From: Sedimentisphaerales bacterium
GTDB lineage: Bacteria > Planctomycetota > Phycisphaerae > Sedimentisphaerales > SM23-30
Length of the DNA stretch: 35,499 bases
NCBI GenBank assembly: GCA_016933395.1
Contig: JAFGBA010000323.1
Span: forward strand, 1-35,499
Direction of reading: 5' to 3'
This document shows positions 19,193 to 28,896 of this stretch, piece by piece. The translations under genes and the position numbers were made by a program. Within the stretch, counting starts at the first letter, position 1. Every line of letters begins with the position of its first letter. The notes beneath the pieces are model-generated. The model saw nothing but the letters and a program-made list of their open reading frames with translations, did not search any database and was not told the origin of the DNA.

Positions 19193-20694
19193 CGAATTTT
19201 CCCTTTCGAAAAGGCTTCCAACGAAGAATTATTTTGGGAGCGAACATCTTCATATCGCAAACGTAACTCATGATTGGCCCAATGGAACAACAGGAAATTG
19301 GCTTGGAGTCTTAGAAGGCGTTCCCCGAGATTAGACCATCCTAATCTTTTGGTCAGGTTGGTATATATCATGCTATTGACATAATTACCCTGACGCATTA
19401 TCGCCAGTACCGTATTCGATGGAGCATACAAATTGCGTTCCTTGAGATACGTCCTGAAACCGGCCCTGGCTTGCGGAGAATAGGGCCACAAAAACGGTGT
19501 TTCCAAAGAGGTGTTTTTCTTTCGTTTTCCAAATGCATCCCGGGGAACACCCGCTTCTTCGACGATTCGCCGCGGAACAGGACGATCATAGTCGTTGTAA
19601 AGCGTCCAGGGTTCCATCTCTTGCGAAAAGCTGATATTTTGTACTTCGTTAAAGTGCCTGCGTCCCCAAAACGGCACCGGGCAATTGAAAATACCCTGAA
19701 ACAGGCGAAATTCACTCAATCCCGCCAACCCGGCTGCGGCGCTGGCAAAAGGATCGGGAAGTTGAATACGCCGACGATCCCATACGCCGTCGCCATAAGA
19801 ACCGGTAAACAATAAGCACAGAGGTTCCGGATAATCAAAAAGTGTCCAGTTAAGAACCCCGGCGCGTCCATTGACGGACCAAATCGTTTCCTCTAAAGGA
19901 TATTTTTTCGCCGTGCGGTTACAAGTTTTACAGAAAAGGTTGAGGTGCTGAGCAATATCGGCCCCGGAATCCGATCCTCGCCACAAACTGGATGATTGTT
20001 TGATGGTTACGGAATTGCGGCATTGGGCGTAGCGGGAAATAACCGCCGTTGCCGAAGCGTCATAACCACGAGAAATTGTTGTTAGTGGAACAACCTGATG
20101 CCGGCGTTGAGAATCACGAAGATTTTTGCCGAGTTTCTCCGCCGTGGCGGCGAGAAAATTGTAATAATCAGAAAATGTCAACAAACGTGGCGCGGTATCG
20201 GGCTTTTCTTTTTCTGCCACGTCTCCGTTGTTGTAAGCCAGATTATGAAAATAAGTAAGGTTAATATTCCGGGTGGCGGTAGGCAACGTTCGCACGTAAG
20301 CACTTAACCCTCCGCAGACCGTCATGATATCTTTTGGATAAAAATAATCCTCCCGTAACGTTAGACCGGTAGTTGCCAGAAATCCTCCAAGAGTGTTGGA
20401 TACATATAAGACATCGTCTTGCACACAGTGCCACAAACGATCTTCCATCGTACCTGAAGAAACAAATATTACCTGATTTTCGCGCACTCGAATGCCGGTG
20501 CCGAAAACCAGATCCGTCTGATCAAAATCACCTTCCTGGAAATCGCCCGCCCAAACCGCTTCGCAGCACCATTGCGGCCCGATTTCGACGCAGGGACCAT
20601 GCCTTACGGTGACGGTGTTGTCACCGCGGGCAATACCGGCAACCCAGGCGAGTTTGGGCCAATCAGGGATACATTGGGTTAGTAGTTGCATCAT
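19189..20694 (-). CDS. Divergent asparagine-synthetase-like protein with degraded PP-loop; otherwise uncharacterized
   Basis: 501 aa; N-part VIFVSSGTMEDRLWHCVQDDVLYVSNTLGGFLATTG and central VPLTTISRGYDASATAVISRYAQC, which sits where AsnB proteins have LSGG.DS. Located between AsnB-like genes. Confidence 0.6.
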   Translation of the reverse strand: MMQLLTQCIPDWPKLAWVAGIARGDNTVTVRHGPCVEIGPQWCCEAVWAGDFQEGDFDQTDLVFGTGIRVRENQVIFVSSGTMEDRLWHCVQDDVLYVSNTLGGFLATTGLTLREDYFYPKDIMTVCGGLSAYVRTLPTATRNINLTYFHNLAYNNGDVAEKEKPDTAPRLLTFSDYYNFLAATAEKLGKNLRDSQRRHQVVPLTTISRGYDASATAVISRYAQCRNSVTIKQSSSLWRGSDSGADIAQHLNLFCKTCNRTAKKYPLEETIWSVNGRAGVLNWTLFDYPEPLCLLFTGSYGDGVWDRRRIQLPDPFASAAAGLAGLSEFRLFQGIFNCPVPFWGRRHFNEVQNISFSQEMEPWTLYNDYDRPVPRRIVEEAGVPRDAFGKRKKNTSLETPFLWPYSPQARAGFRTYLKERNLYAPSNTVLAIMRQGNYVNSMIYTNLTKRLGWSNLGERLLRLQANFLLFHWANHELRLRYEDVRSQNNSSLEAFSKGKIR

Positions 20695-20731
20695 TAAAAA
20701 TTATCGCCGTTATGCAGGGTGACTTTTGGCG

Positions 20732-22594
20732 TTACAAACGCCGCCGTGCCAACAGCGTGTCTAGATTTTTCGGTGTAAGTCTTCCTTCCATAATCCACAG
20801 CCACATCTGGCGGTAAAACAACATGCGTCGCGCCAATCGCGTTGACCAGGTGAACGGCGGCGTTTTCTGTTGGAGACAGCGCACCGTATCGGCGTTTAAG
20901 TCCGTGTCGTCCGGGCTTACCTGCCGGATCACCGTATCCAGCAAATCATTCGTCCATTTATTATCAGACGATTTCACGCCCATGCCGCGCAGGACGGAAC
21001 CGATAAGCGGCGTTCGCCCCAGCCGACGTCCATAATATCGGCATTTTCCTAAAGCCTGACCCAATTTTTTCCAGGCCCAAAGGTCAGGCGTGAAGGACCG
21101 GTAACTGAAAAATTTGCTACCCGAACAAAACGGCACGGAACTCGCTTCAGGAAAAAATTCGGCAAATATTTTGAGATAAAGCTGATGGTGAGCCGTTACG
21201 CCGCGCGGTATTTGCGCCGCCAGATTCCACATGGCTTTACTCAGGCACGGTGTAAAGGGCAGCACCCGATTGGCGTATACCATCAGCGGACTTATAGACA
21301 GGCCTCGACGCATCTGGCTGGACATCTGGAATTTCGCCACGCCAAAATCATCGTCGGCGTATTGGCTTATGTCATCGGTGAAAGCCTGGCGAAAATCATC
21401 GTACATCGCCTGTCCCAGGCCGTCGGCGAAGATGGAAAAAATCGTTTGCCAGTGAAGGGAATCCCGATCCTTGCAACGGTCCGCCTGATAAGTCGCAAAA
21501 CCGCCGGGCAGCGGATACGCCGGTGCGAAGGCAAAACCCGGCCCGAGTCCTTCCCAGGCTGATGTCATTGACGACTGAATATGATGCGCCACATGCGGAG
21601 TGATATACAGGTTCATGCTGGGAATGGCGATTTCGTTCATCAACAAAAATTCGAGATAGGATTTGGAGGCATAATAATCACGTTCAGGCGCGACGACCTC
21701 GATCTGACGGCAATTTAACTTTCGGGCGATTCTGCAAGCCAGCCGTGCATCCGCGCCGAAAAGTTGCTCAGGATGGTTCAACACCATCGCCTGGTAATCC
21801 AATTGGGCGCGATTGACGTGCGCCAGGATCAGGCGCGAATCGAAACCACCGCTCATGAGGACGACGCCTTTGCGGCTGTGGGCCGCATAAGCTTCCACCT
21901 CACGTTGCATAACCCGCAGCATTTCGGCTGTATCAACATCAGCCAGTTTCATATCAGGACGCGATTGAGGCCATGACCAGTATCGGGAGGACTCCACCTT
22001 GCCCGTCGCGCCGTCACAGATAAGCACTGTCGCCGGCCCCATGCGCTTTACATCGGCCATTTGTGACAAGTCAGAAATTAGAAAACCCAGCGAGATAAAC
22101 GCTCCCCAGCCGGCCGGATTCATGGTCGGCTTGATTTGCCCCGAAGCGCCGAACGCTTTCAATTCCGTCGCCAAAAGCAGGTTCCCGTTTTGTTGGCTTA
22201 TATGTATGGGTTGGATGCCGAGGGTGTCCGTCACGACCACCAGTTTTTCATGCTGAACATCCCAAAATATCGCCGCGAAGGCGCCATCCAACCGGGTCAG
22301 TAAATCGGCGGCCTGGCGGTAATCCCCCTGAATAATCTTCGTCAGACGCTGGTCTAAATATCCATGCAGGTCGATAGGCACGCCTGTTGCCAGCAACACG
22401 TTGCCGTTATCAGCTTCGCGCAACAATGGTATGGCGGAATGCCGGTCGGACGTCCGCACGCACCCAATCGCGCCGTGAGCGACGGGAAATACCTTTATGT
22501 CCTGATCGTCCAGCAGTTGCTGGGACTGGGCCATCTTGCGCGCTGTTTCGGCAGCGATGGCTTTTTCCAAACCCAGACAAACCGCAATTTTCAT
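20732..22594 (-). CDS. Asparagine synthase-like protein (paralog of 17324..19192)
   Basis: 620 aa; MKIAVCLGLEKAIAAETARKMA, LDGAFAAIFWDVQHEKLVVVTDTLGIQPIHISQQNGNLLLATELKAFG, and PP-loop VVLMSGGFDSRLILAHV. Confidence 0.88.
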   Translation of the reverse strand: MKIAVCLGLEKAIAAETARKMAQSQQLLDDQDIKVFPVAHGAIGCVRTSDRHSAIPLLREADNGNVLLATGVPIDLHGYLDQRLTKIIQGDYRQAADLLTRLDGAFAAIFWDVQHEKLVVVTDTLGIQPIHISQQNGNLLLATELKAFGASGQIKPTMNPAGWGAFISLGFLISDLSQMADVKRMGPATVLICDGATGKVESSRYWSWPQSRPDMKLADVDTAEMLRVMQREVEAYAAHSRKGVVLMSGGFDSRLILAHVNRAQLDYQAMVLNHPEQLFGADARLACRIARKLNCRQIEVVAPERDYYASKSYLEFLLMNEIAIPSMNLYITPHVAHHIQSSMTSAWEGLGPGFAFAPAYPLPGGFATYQADRCKDRDSLHWQTIFSIFADGLGQAMYDDFRQAFTDDISQYADDDFGVAKFQMSSQMRRGLSISPLMVYANRVLPFTPCLSKAMWNLAAQIPRGVTAHHQLYLKIFAEFFPEASSVPFCSGSKFFSYRSFTPDLWAWKKLGQALGKCRYYGRRLGRTPLIGSVLRGMGVKSSDNKWTNDLLDTVIRQVSPDDTDLNADTVRCLQQKTPPFTWSTRLARRMLFYRQMWLWIMEGRLTPKNLDTLLARRRL

Positions 22595-22618
22595 GCCATA
22601 TCCTCAATACCGCCTTGA

Positions 22619-24193
22619 TCAAGGCCGAGATAAACCGGATATCTTATTGTACACTTTAGCCATCAGAGACATTAACAAATTCCAGATGCGCTGCCGGTCG
22701 GCGGCGGGAACCAGAATAAACCAGGCAATGGGAACATACCCAAGCAACGCCAATCCCACCTGAGAGAAAAAAAGTATCCAAGACGTAGCTGCAAATAAAT
22801 GTCGGACGCCCAGGCATAAGGCAACGAATAATCCACCCGCCAACACTACGGGACCGCCGACATCTCTGGCAAACCGGGACAGACTCGCGCCTACCTTACG
22901 AAAAGCAACCAACGGCATAATAAACGTCGAAGTGCATAGACGCGCCGCCAATGTACCCGCCGCCACACCCGCCAGTGACCAGTCAAGCAACGTCACGAAA
23001 CTAATTGATAATACCAAATTCACTGTCGCTTCAATAGCCGTCATTTTCGTCGTGAATTTTATATGTCCCATTGCCTGAAGTAAAGACGCCGAAGGCGAAG
23101 TTAAACAAAGTAATAGTTTTGACACCGCCAAAATCCACATTACTGTTGCGGCGTTAGCGACATCCTTTTCGTAAAAGTCGCCGCCGAACATCCACAGGTG
23201 AATAAAAACATAGCCGAACATGATAAATCCGATATATATCGGCAGGCTGAAAATAAACGTAAGTCGAAGCTGACGGTAAAAATACCATCGAGCAGTCCCC
23301 ATCTCCTTTTTCACCACCGCCCGCTGAACCGGAGGGAAAAACGTGGTGTAAATCTGACTGATAAACGTCGTCGTATAATATAACAACATCGCCCCGACGG
23401 AGTAGGTGGATACTTCGCTGACACTAATCAATAACCAGACAATCAACAAATCGGTCTGGCCGATAATTTTAACCGACAGCGACGTTATAAATGCCGGAAT
23501 ACCATATCCGAATAATTCACGCAATCGCTCTTTAATGAAACAAAACGGCCATAATTGTAAACGGGTATAAATCCGCCGCGCCATAATATAATTGGTCGTA
23601 ATGCACAATATATTCGCACTCAGAACCACCAGCGTCAAGCCTATCAATCCGTATCCTTGTTGCAGGACAATGACCGTACCGATGGTGCGAATGATTAGAG
23701 CGCCCAGATCAGCACCTCGAGTAAGATCAAAGCGATCATGCGCGGAAAGCACGCTCGAAAGCACTGCCTGAATTGCGTTAATCCAAAGATTAATTGCCAT
23801 CAACGGCAAGAGTAATCTAAATACGGTGTGATATGCCGGTGGAATACTTTCGGTCATCCGCGGCACATAAATACCTAACACCAAGGCGGTAATAAAGATC
23901 AGAATACCCGCCACAGAATAAAATCCCAGTCCGCAACGAATCGTCTGGTTTACTTTTTCGTGGTCGTTTAATCCTATATAGTAAATGATATATCGGCCCG
24001 TCCCCGCCCGAATACCCATATCCATGATGCTCAAGTGGCCGATCAAGGTATTTACCAGAGTCCAAATGCCGTACACTTCCTTGCCCAGGGTATGCACGAT
24101 AAAGGGAGAAAGGAACGCCATTACCAGCAGATTGGCCCCGAATACAGTCCAATTAGCCAGCAGGTTGCGGGTATAAACACGGGCGGTGTTCAT
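22619..24193 (-). CDS. Polysaccharide flippase (Wzx / oligosaccharide flippase family)
   Basis: 524 aa, about 12-14 hydrophobic segments; starts RNLLANWTVFGANLLVMAFLSPFIVHTLGKEVYGIWTLVNTLIG; LLQAMGHIKFTTKMTAIEATVNLVLSISFV. Confidence 0.9.
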   Translation of the reverse strand: MNTARVYTRNLLANWTVFGANLLVMAFLSPFIVHTLGKEVYGIWTLVNTLIGHLSIMDMGIRAGTGRYIIYYIGLNDHEKVNQTIRCGLGFYSVAGILIFITALVLGIYVPRMTESIPPAYHTVFRLLLPLMAINLWINAIQAVLSSVLSAHDRFDLTRGADLGALIIRTIGTVIVLQQGYGLIGLTLVVLSANILCITTNYIMARRIYTRLQLWPFCFIKERLRELFGYGIPAFITSLSVKIIGQTDLLIVWLLISVSEVSTYSVGAMLLYYTTTFISQIYTTFFPPVQRAVVKKEMGTARWYFYRQLRLTFIFSLPIYIGFIMFGYVFIHLWMFGGDFYEKDVANAATVMWILAVSKLLLCLTSPSASLLQAMGHIKFTTKMTAIEATVNLVLSISFVTLLDWSLAGVAAGTLAARLCTSTFIMPLVAFRKVGASLSRFARDVGGPVVLAGGLFVALCLGVRHLFAATSWILFFSQVGLALLGYVPIAWFILVPAADRQRIWNLLMSLMAKVYNKISGLSRP

Positions 24194-25359
24194 GAAACCT
24201 TTGCCTTTCGCACCGGTGTAGCCGGACGCAATAGCGCCTTAGTAATTTGCTCAAGTTTATCAGGCCAGGTTTCATGGGCCATGGCTTGGCAGCGCCGCTC
24301 CCGGCCGTCCGCATCCTCCGTCAGGCAGGTTTCCAGGGCGGCGATAAATGTCTCTGGCGTATTGGCAATGTGAATCAAATGGTTATATCGCATCACTTCC
24401 GGCATGGGTGTAGAGACCACCGGCAAACCGGCCGCCAGATACTCGCGTAATTTTATGGGGTTGACGGCATGGGTGAGTTGGTTGACCTGAAACGGAATCA
24501 ATCCCACATCAAAATACCGGCAATATCCGGGCAATTCCTGATACGACTTACGCCCCAGAAAGTGCATGTTCGCCAGCCCGCGGTACGGCGCCAAATCGAC
24601 CGTGGAATCGCCCAGCAGCACAAAATGCCAGTCAGGGCATTGTCGGGCGATCTGGGCTAAAAGGTCCACATTTACCCAGTCGCGAATCAATCCGAAAAAT
24701 CCCAACCGGGGATGGGGAATATTAGCCATATCCGCCGGTTCGGCCGGATTTGAATGAACCGCCGTAGCGAAGTGCTCATAATCAACGCCATGCGGGACTA
24801 GCAGAGTATTGGGATTATAAGGTTTTTTTTGCTCCTGGAGCGTTTGGGACGTCGTTACCACCAGATCAGCCCGACGGCACAGGTCTTCCTCGTCACGCAG
24901 CACTTGGGCGGTGTCGTAGCCGGTAAAAGCCGCGTGATCATCGACGCAGTAATACACCACTTTTTCCTCGCCAAATCTCCCTAGTAAATAGGAAATATCA
25001 GGTGTAAACGACCAGAGCTGCACCGGTTTGGACGGCAGCTTCCTAAGTGCCGCCCGCAACTGCGTTAACAACAGCAGTCGATTGAGCTTACGCGCCCATG
25101 TCCGATTCGGCAGGGGAATGACCATGGGGGTCAATACGTACAAATTCTTCCGGGGGTTCGTTAATCCTGCGAATACTTCTTTGAGCTTACGCCGAATATA
25201 CGCCAAATCCGATGAACTAACCGTCGGTGTTCGCGAAGCGTGGTAATTCACCCATAATACGACATTACGCTGGGCCAACAGGTGCATTACGTGATGCTTA
25301 CTGGTGGGCGGAGCGTCATAACCGCTGGCAAAACATAAAATTATCCGGTTTTCAATCAT
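24190..25359 (-). CDS. Glycosyltransferase (GT-B fold, TuaH/GT1-like)
   Basis: The ORF runs to 25440; likely start ATG at 25359 (MIENRIILCFASGYDAPPTSKHHVMHLLAQRNVVLWVNYHASR). PRLGFFGLIRDWVNVDLLAQIARQCPDWHFVLLGDS, VNPIKLREYLAAGLPVVSTPMPEVMRY. Confidence 0.85.
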   Translation of the reverse strand: MIENRIILCFASGYDAPPTSKHHVMHLLAQRNVVLWVNYHASRTPTVSSSDLAYIRRKLKEVFAGLTNPRKNLYVLTPMVIPLPNRTWARKLNRLLLLTQLRAALRKLPSKPVQLWSFTPDISYLLGRFGEEKVVYYCVDDHAAFTGYDTAQVLRDEEDLCRRADLVVTTSQTLQEQKKPYNPNTLLVPHGVDYEHFATAVHSNPAEPADMANIPHPRLGFFGLIRDWVNVDLLAQIARQCPDWHFVLLGDSTVDLAPYRGLANMHFLGRKSYQELPGYCRYFDVGLIPFQVNQLTHAVNPIKLREYLAAGLPVVSTPMPEVMRYNHLIHIANTPETFIAALETCLTEDADGRERRCQAMAHETWPDKLEQITKALLRPATPVRKAKVS

Positions 25360-25406
25360 CTTCGGGAATACTCGGTTTATTGTCCCATCGCCGAGGGAAC
25401 AGGTGA

Positions 25407-27125
25407 TTATTTCGGATCGTGGTAATGAGGCCAGCGCCACGCCATAGCGCCGGGCAGCCCCAGGGCAATACCCGTCACGCCAATCAGGACATCACTGAGG
25501 CGGTTTTGCCTGCCGGCAACACCGCCCTGCATCTTTTCCAATATAAAGGCGGCCGCTATGCAAATCGCCAAGGACAACAGCACCACCCAAAGGCGTCGCC
25601 GCAACACCGTCGATAAGGCCAATGAAACCAACACCATCATTAACGCCATTGCGGGCATGTGCAGGATGTTTTGCATTTCCGGAGTGAGTCCCGAATTCCA
25701 AATCCCGAAATAAGGAAGATATTGCCCTTCATGGAATTTATTAACCTTGACCAGCACAAACATATACGCCAACGCCAATACCCATATTGGCGCAGCAATA
25801 TACCATTTGATGCGGGCGCGCTGCGGAAACATGGGTAAAACCGCAGGTTGTTTTGTGCCGGCTCTGGATGGATGAGCACATCGCCGCTTATCCATCTTTT
25901 TATCTGCGGTCGGCGCAGTGGCGGAAACAGTTTGCTCCTGAACATCGGTTAGTTGCTTGCACAACTCCACCAGCGGCGCAACTCGCGCCGACCAGGCGTA
26001 ATGTTCCACCACACATTGCCGCGATTGTTCGGCTATTGCCGCGCGGTATGCTTCATCGTCGAATAACTGACCGAGTCGGCTTTGCCATTGTTCCGGCGTA
26101 TCCGCTTGCAGTACATCTTTACCCGGTTGTGTTTCCAAACCCTCCAGCGCCGGGCCGGAAGCAACCACCGGTAAACCCATCGCCATCGCTTCCAACACCT
26201 TGTTTTGAATCCCACGAGCAATACGCAGCGGGCATACAGCCGCCATAGCGGTTCTTAAATACGGCCGCACGTCCGGCACGGAGCCGGTCACTTTTACGCC
26301 CGGCGCGTGTTCCAGCCGCTTCACCGCCCGGCTCGGATTACGCCCCACGATAGTAAACGTCGCTTCAGGATATTGTTTCCTTAGTTCGGGCCAAATTTCA
26401 TTCACGAACCAACATACCCCGTCGATATTCGGTTCATAATCCATCGTTCCCGTAAACACCAGGGATCCTTTAACGGATTGCGTTGAGCGGCTAGGCTGAA
26501 AATAATCCACATCCACCCCGTTGCTTAATGCGTGAACCTTGCCCGGATATACGCCAAGCACCTGACTTTCCGCCTCGCTCACCAATAATACCGCGTTGCA
26601 GTGGACGATGGCGTCTTCTTCCAACTGCCGAACCAATCGGGCTTCGCGCTGGTATAGCCACCGTTTGGGCCATCCGGCTTTTTCCGCATAGGACGACCAT
26701 TTGGCGCTATCAACATCCACCAGATCCATTATTCGCGGACAATGCCCTGCATGACGTAAATAGTGCACCATTGCCGACGAAGACGCCATCACCAAATCGA
26801 AAGGTTTGCGCTTCGCTTCCTTCTCAATGAGCTTTGCCAGACACGCGCTGTGGAAATGCCGTTCTGTTACGGATGTGCCCGTCATTAAAGCCGCAAGCCC
26901 CCCGCGCACTCGCCCTTTGCGCCCGTCCGCCGGAGCCAGTAGTACATGTTTGCACCATCGACGCATTAATTGAGCGGCGTCCTCATCACGCGAATCGTGC
27001 ACCGGCGTCGCCAGGGTAATATGATAATGCTCCGCCAGCGCTCGAATTTGATTATACGCGCGGACACGCTCCCCCTTGTCGGGAGGAAAGGGCACACGAT
27101 GCGTGATGAACAGTAAACGTTTCAA
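25407..27125 (-). CDS. TIGR03087-type (PEP-CTERM/XrtA system) glycosyltransferase fused to a C-terminal VanZ-like membrane domain
   Basis: 572 aa; MKRLLFITHRVPFPPDKGERVRAYNQIRALAEHYHITLATPV...DLVDVDSAKWSSYAEKAGWPKRWLYQREARLVRQLEE is characteristic of TIGR03087. The C-terminal ~140 aa is multi-TM with EKMQGGVAGRQNRLSDVLIGVTGIALG (VanZ-like E..Q...R...D....G..G pattern). Confidence 0.85.
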   Translation of the reverse strand: MKRLLFITHRVPFPPDKGERVRAYNQIRALAEHYHITLATPVHDSRDEDAAQLMRRWCKHVLLAPADGRKGRVRGGLAALMTGTSVTERHFHSACLAKLIEKEAKRKPFDLVMASSSAMVHYLRHAGHCPRIMDLVDVDSAKWSSYAEKAGWPKRWLYQREARLVRQLEEDAIVHCNAVLLVSEAESQVLGVYPGKVHALSNGVDVDYFQPSRSTQSVKGSLVFTGTMDYEPNIDGVCWFVNEIWPELRKQYPEATFTIVGRNPSRAVKRLEHAPGVKVTGSVPDVRPYLRTAMAAVCPLRIARGIQNKVLEAMAMGLPVVASGPALEGLETQPGKDVLQADTPEQWQSRLGQLFDDEAYRAAIAEQSRQCVVEHYAWSARVAPLVELCKQLTDVQEQTVSATAPTADKKMDKRRCAHPSRAGTKQPAVLPMFPQRARIKWYIAAPIWVLALAYMFVLVKVNKFHEGQYLPYFGIWNSGLTPEMQNILHMPAMALMMVLVSLALSTVLRRRLWVVLLSLAICIAAAFILEKMQGGVAGRQNRLSDVLIGVTGIALGLPGAMAWRWPHYHDPK

Positions 27126-27144
27126 AGCGACTTTTTGTGATCCC

Positions 27145-28011
27145 TCACAAATAATAGTCGAAATACCGGGGAACGTAACTCTTTTGATGGGTCAAAAAGA
27201 TGCCGGCAATATTAACGTCCGCCGATTGTAATAAACCCACCGCCCGTTCGATGGATTCCCGATGCGTTTTATTCATGCGAATCACCAGCAGCGCATCACC
27301 GGTCACGCGGCCGAGAATACTCGCGTCCGATGCGGATCCCACCGGCGGCGTATCCACCAGAATAATATCGTATTTTCGCTGCAAGTCCTGAAGCAGTTTG
27401 CTTGAGGACAACCGGCTGATAACTTCACCGATTTCGTGTTTTTTCGCTCCGCCCGCCGATATGGCGTCCAAATTCGAGCACTGTGTGGGCTGCAAAGCCT
27501 CATTTAATCGCGACGGATCCCGCAGCACCTCCGCCAGTCCCGGACTGGCATCCAGCCCCAACATCGTCGTCAGCCGATCTTTGCGCAGATCGCCGTCAAT
27601 CACCAATACTCTGGTGTCCGGCAATTCCGTCATTACAAAAGCCAGATTCAGCGTTGTGACGGTTTTTCCCTCGTTGGCTTCCGCTGAAGTGATTATCATA
27701 CATACTTGTTGTTTTTTCGCGCGCGCCAAAATATTCGTCCGCAAGCTGCGATATTGCTCCGTGAGAATACACCCCGGGTCATTATAAGCCACGAGATCTG
27801 AACTGTATTTCTTGACTTTATTGGACGAAAACGACGTGTTTTCCGAAGAAGATTCCTGGGATGATACGGCTTCCACGTTCTCTGTTTCCGCCGACAGTGC
27901 CGCCGCTTTCGTCACGGGTGTTTCCGCCGGACCGGCTGTCTGGGGCGCAGAGGCGCCTTTTTGCTGCTGCTCAGCTTGTTGTTTTTTAAAGGCGTCACTG
28001 ATATTGCCCAT
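27145..28011 (-). CDS. CpsD/CapB-like polysaccharide biosynthesis tyrosine-protein kinase (BY-kinase) family
   Basis: 288 aa; TEQYRSLRTNILA, Walker A-like ITSAEANEGKTVTTLNLA, Walker A' VLVIDGDLRKDRL, IILVDTPPVGSASDA, and Tyr-rich tail YVPRYFDYYL. Confidence 0.9.
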   Translation of the reverse strand: MGNISDAFKKQQAEQQQKGASAPQTAGPAETPVTKAAALSAETENVEAVSSQESSSENTSFSSNKVKKYSSDLVAYNDPGCILTEQYRSLRTNILARAKKQQVCMIITSAEANEGKTVTTLNLAFVMTELPDTRVLVIDGDLRKDRLTTMLGLDASPGLAEVLRDPSRLNEALQPTQCSNLDAISAGGAKKHEIGEVISRLSSSKLLQDLQRKYDIILVDTPPVGSASDASILGRVTGDALLVIRMNKTHRESIERAVGLLQSADVNIAGIFLTHQKSYVPRYFDYYL

Positions 28012-28028
28012 ACCGGTCTCCTGAAAAT

Positions 28029-28886
28029 TTATCCGTTCCCGATGGTCGAGGTTTCACTGCCGCTGGTCTGCAAACCCCAGCAGGTCATGTCGCGCAGAAC
28101 ATCCATAATGACACCCTTACCGATCTGCGCCTGTCCTTTGACGTATCCCACCAGCAAGGCATTATCGCAAAGCGTATTGATGAGTCGGGGAATACCATCC
28201 GTGGCGGCATGAATCGCGTCCATGGCTTCCGGTTCAAAAACACCTGATGAACCGTTCAATGAAGCCACCCGCAACCGATGTTGCACATAAGCGCAGGTGT
28301 CATTGGCCGTGAGATTTTTTAAATGGTAACTTAAAACAATACGCTGCCGTAACGGCTCCCAGCGCGGCTCCATGATCTTTTCTCGTAGTTCCGGCTGGCC
28401 GATCAGCACAATCTGAATGAGCCGATGTCCTTCAAATTCCCAGTTCCATAACAGCCGCAACTCTTCCAGCGCCGCGTTGGTCATTTCCTGAGCTTCGTCC
28501 AGAATCAGCGCCACCAGCCGTCCGCGATGGTGCAACCGCAACAAATAATCCTGTAAATCCTCTTCTAACGTGATTTTGTCCACTGTCGCGCGAGTGGTCA
28601 GGCCGATTTGCCGAGCAAAAGATTTCAAAAGCTGTTTTTTTGATTCGGGTGGATTTTGCATTAATACGCTCTGGCAACCCGGTCCCAGTCGCTCGCGCAG
28701 CACGTGCCCGACAAAACTTTTCCCCGCCCCTACTTCTCCGGTGATTAGCACCATACCCTTGCGCTGCTGCACGGCGTAAATCATGTTCGCCAGCGCTTCT
28801 GTGTGAACGGAACTTTCATAAAAGTACTTGCCGTCACAACTCAGCGTAAATGGAAATTCGCGTAGTTTATAAAATTCCAGATACAT
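28029..28886 (-). CDS. ExeA/XrtA-associated AAA ATPase
   Basis: 285 aa; MYLEFYKLREFPFTLSCDGKYFYESSVHTEALANMIYAVQQRKGMVLITGEVGAGKSFVGHVL, LVALILDEAQEMTNAALEELRLLWNWE, PRLINTLCDNALLVGY. Confidence 0.92.
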   Translation of the reverse strand: MYLEFYKLREFPFTLSCDGKYFYESSVHTEALANMIYAVQQRKGMVLITGEVGAGKSFVGHVLRERLGPGCQSVLMQNPPESKKQLLKSFARQIGLTTRATVDKITLEEDLQDYLLRLHHRGRLVALILDEAQEMTNAALEELRLLWNWEFEGHRLIQIVLIGQPELREKIMEPRWEPLRQRIVLSYHLKNLTANDTCAYVQHRLRVASLNGSSGVFEPEAMDAIHAATDGIPRLINTLCDNALLVGYVKGQAQIGKGVIMDVLRDMTCWGLQTSGSETSTIGNG

Positions 28887-28896
28887 TAAAATTTAC

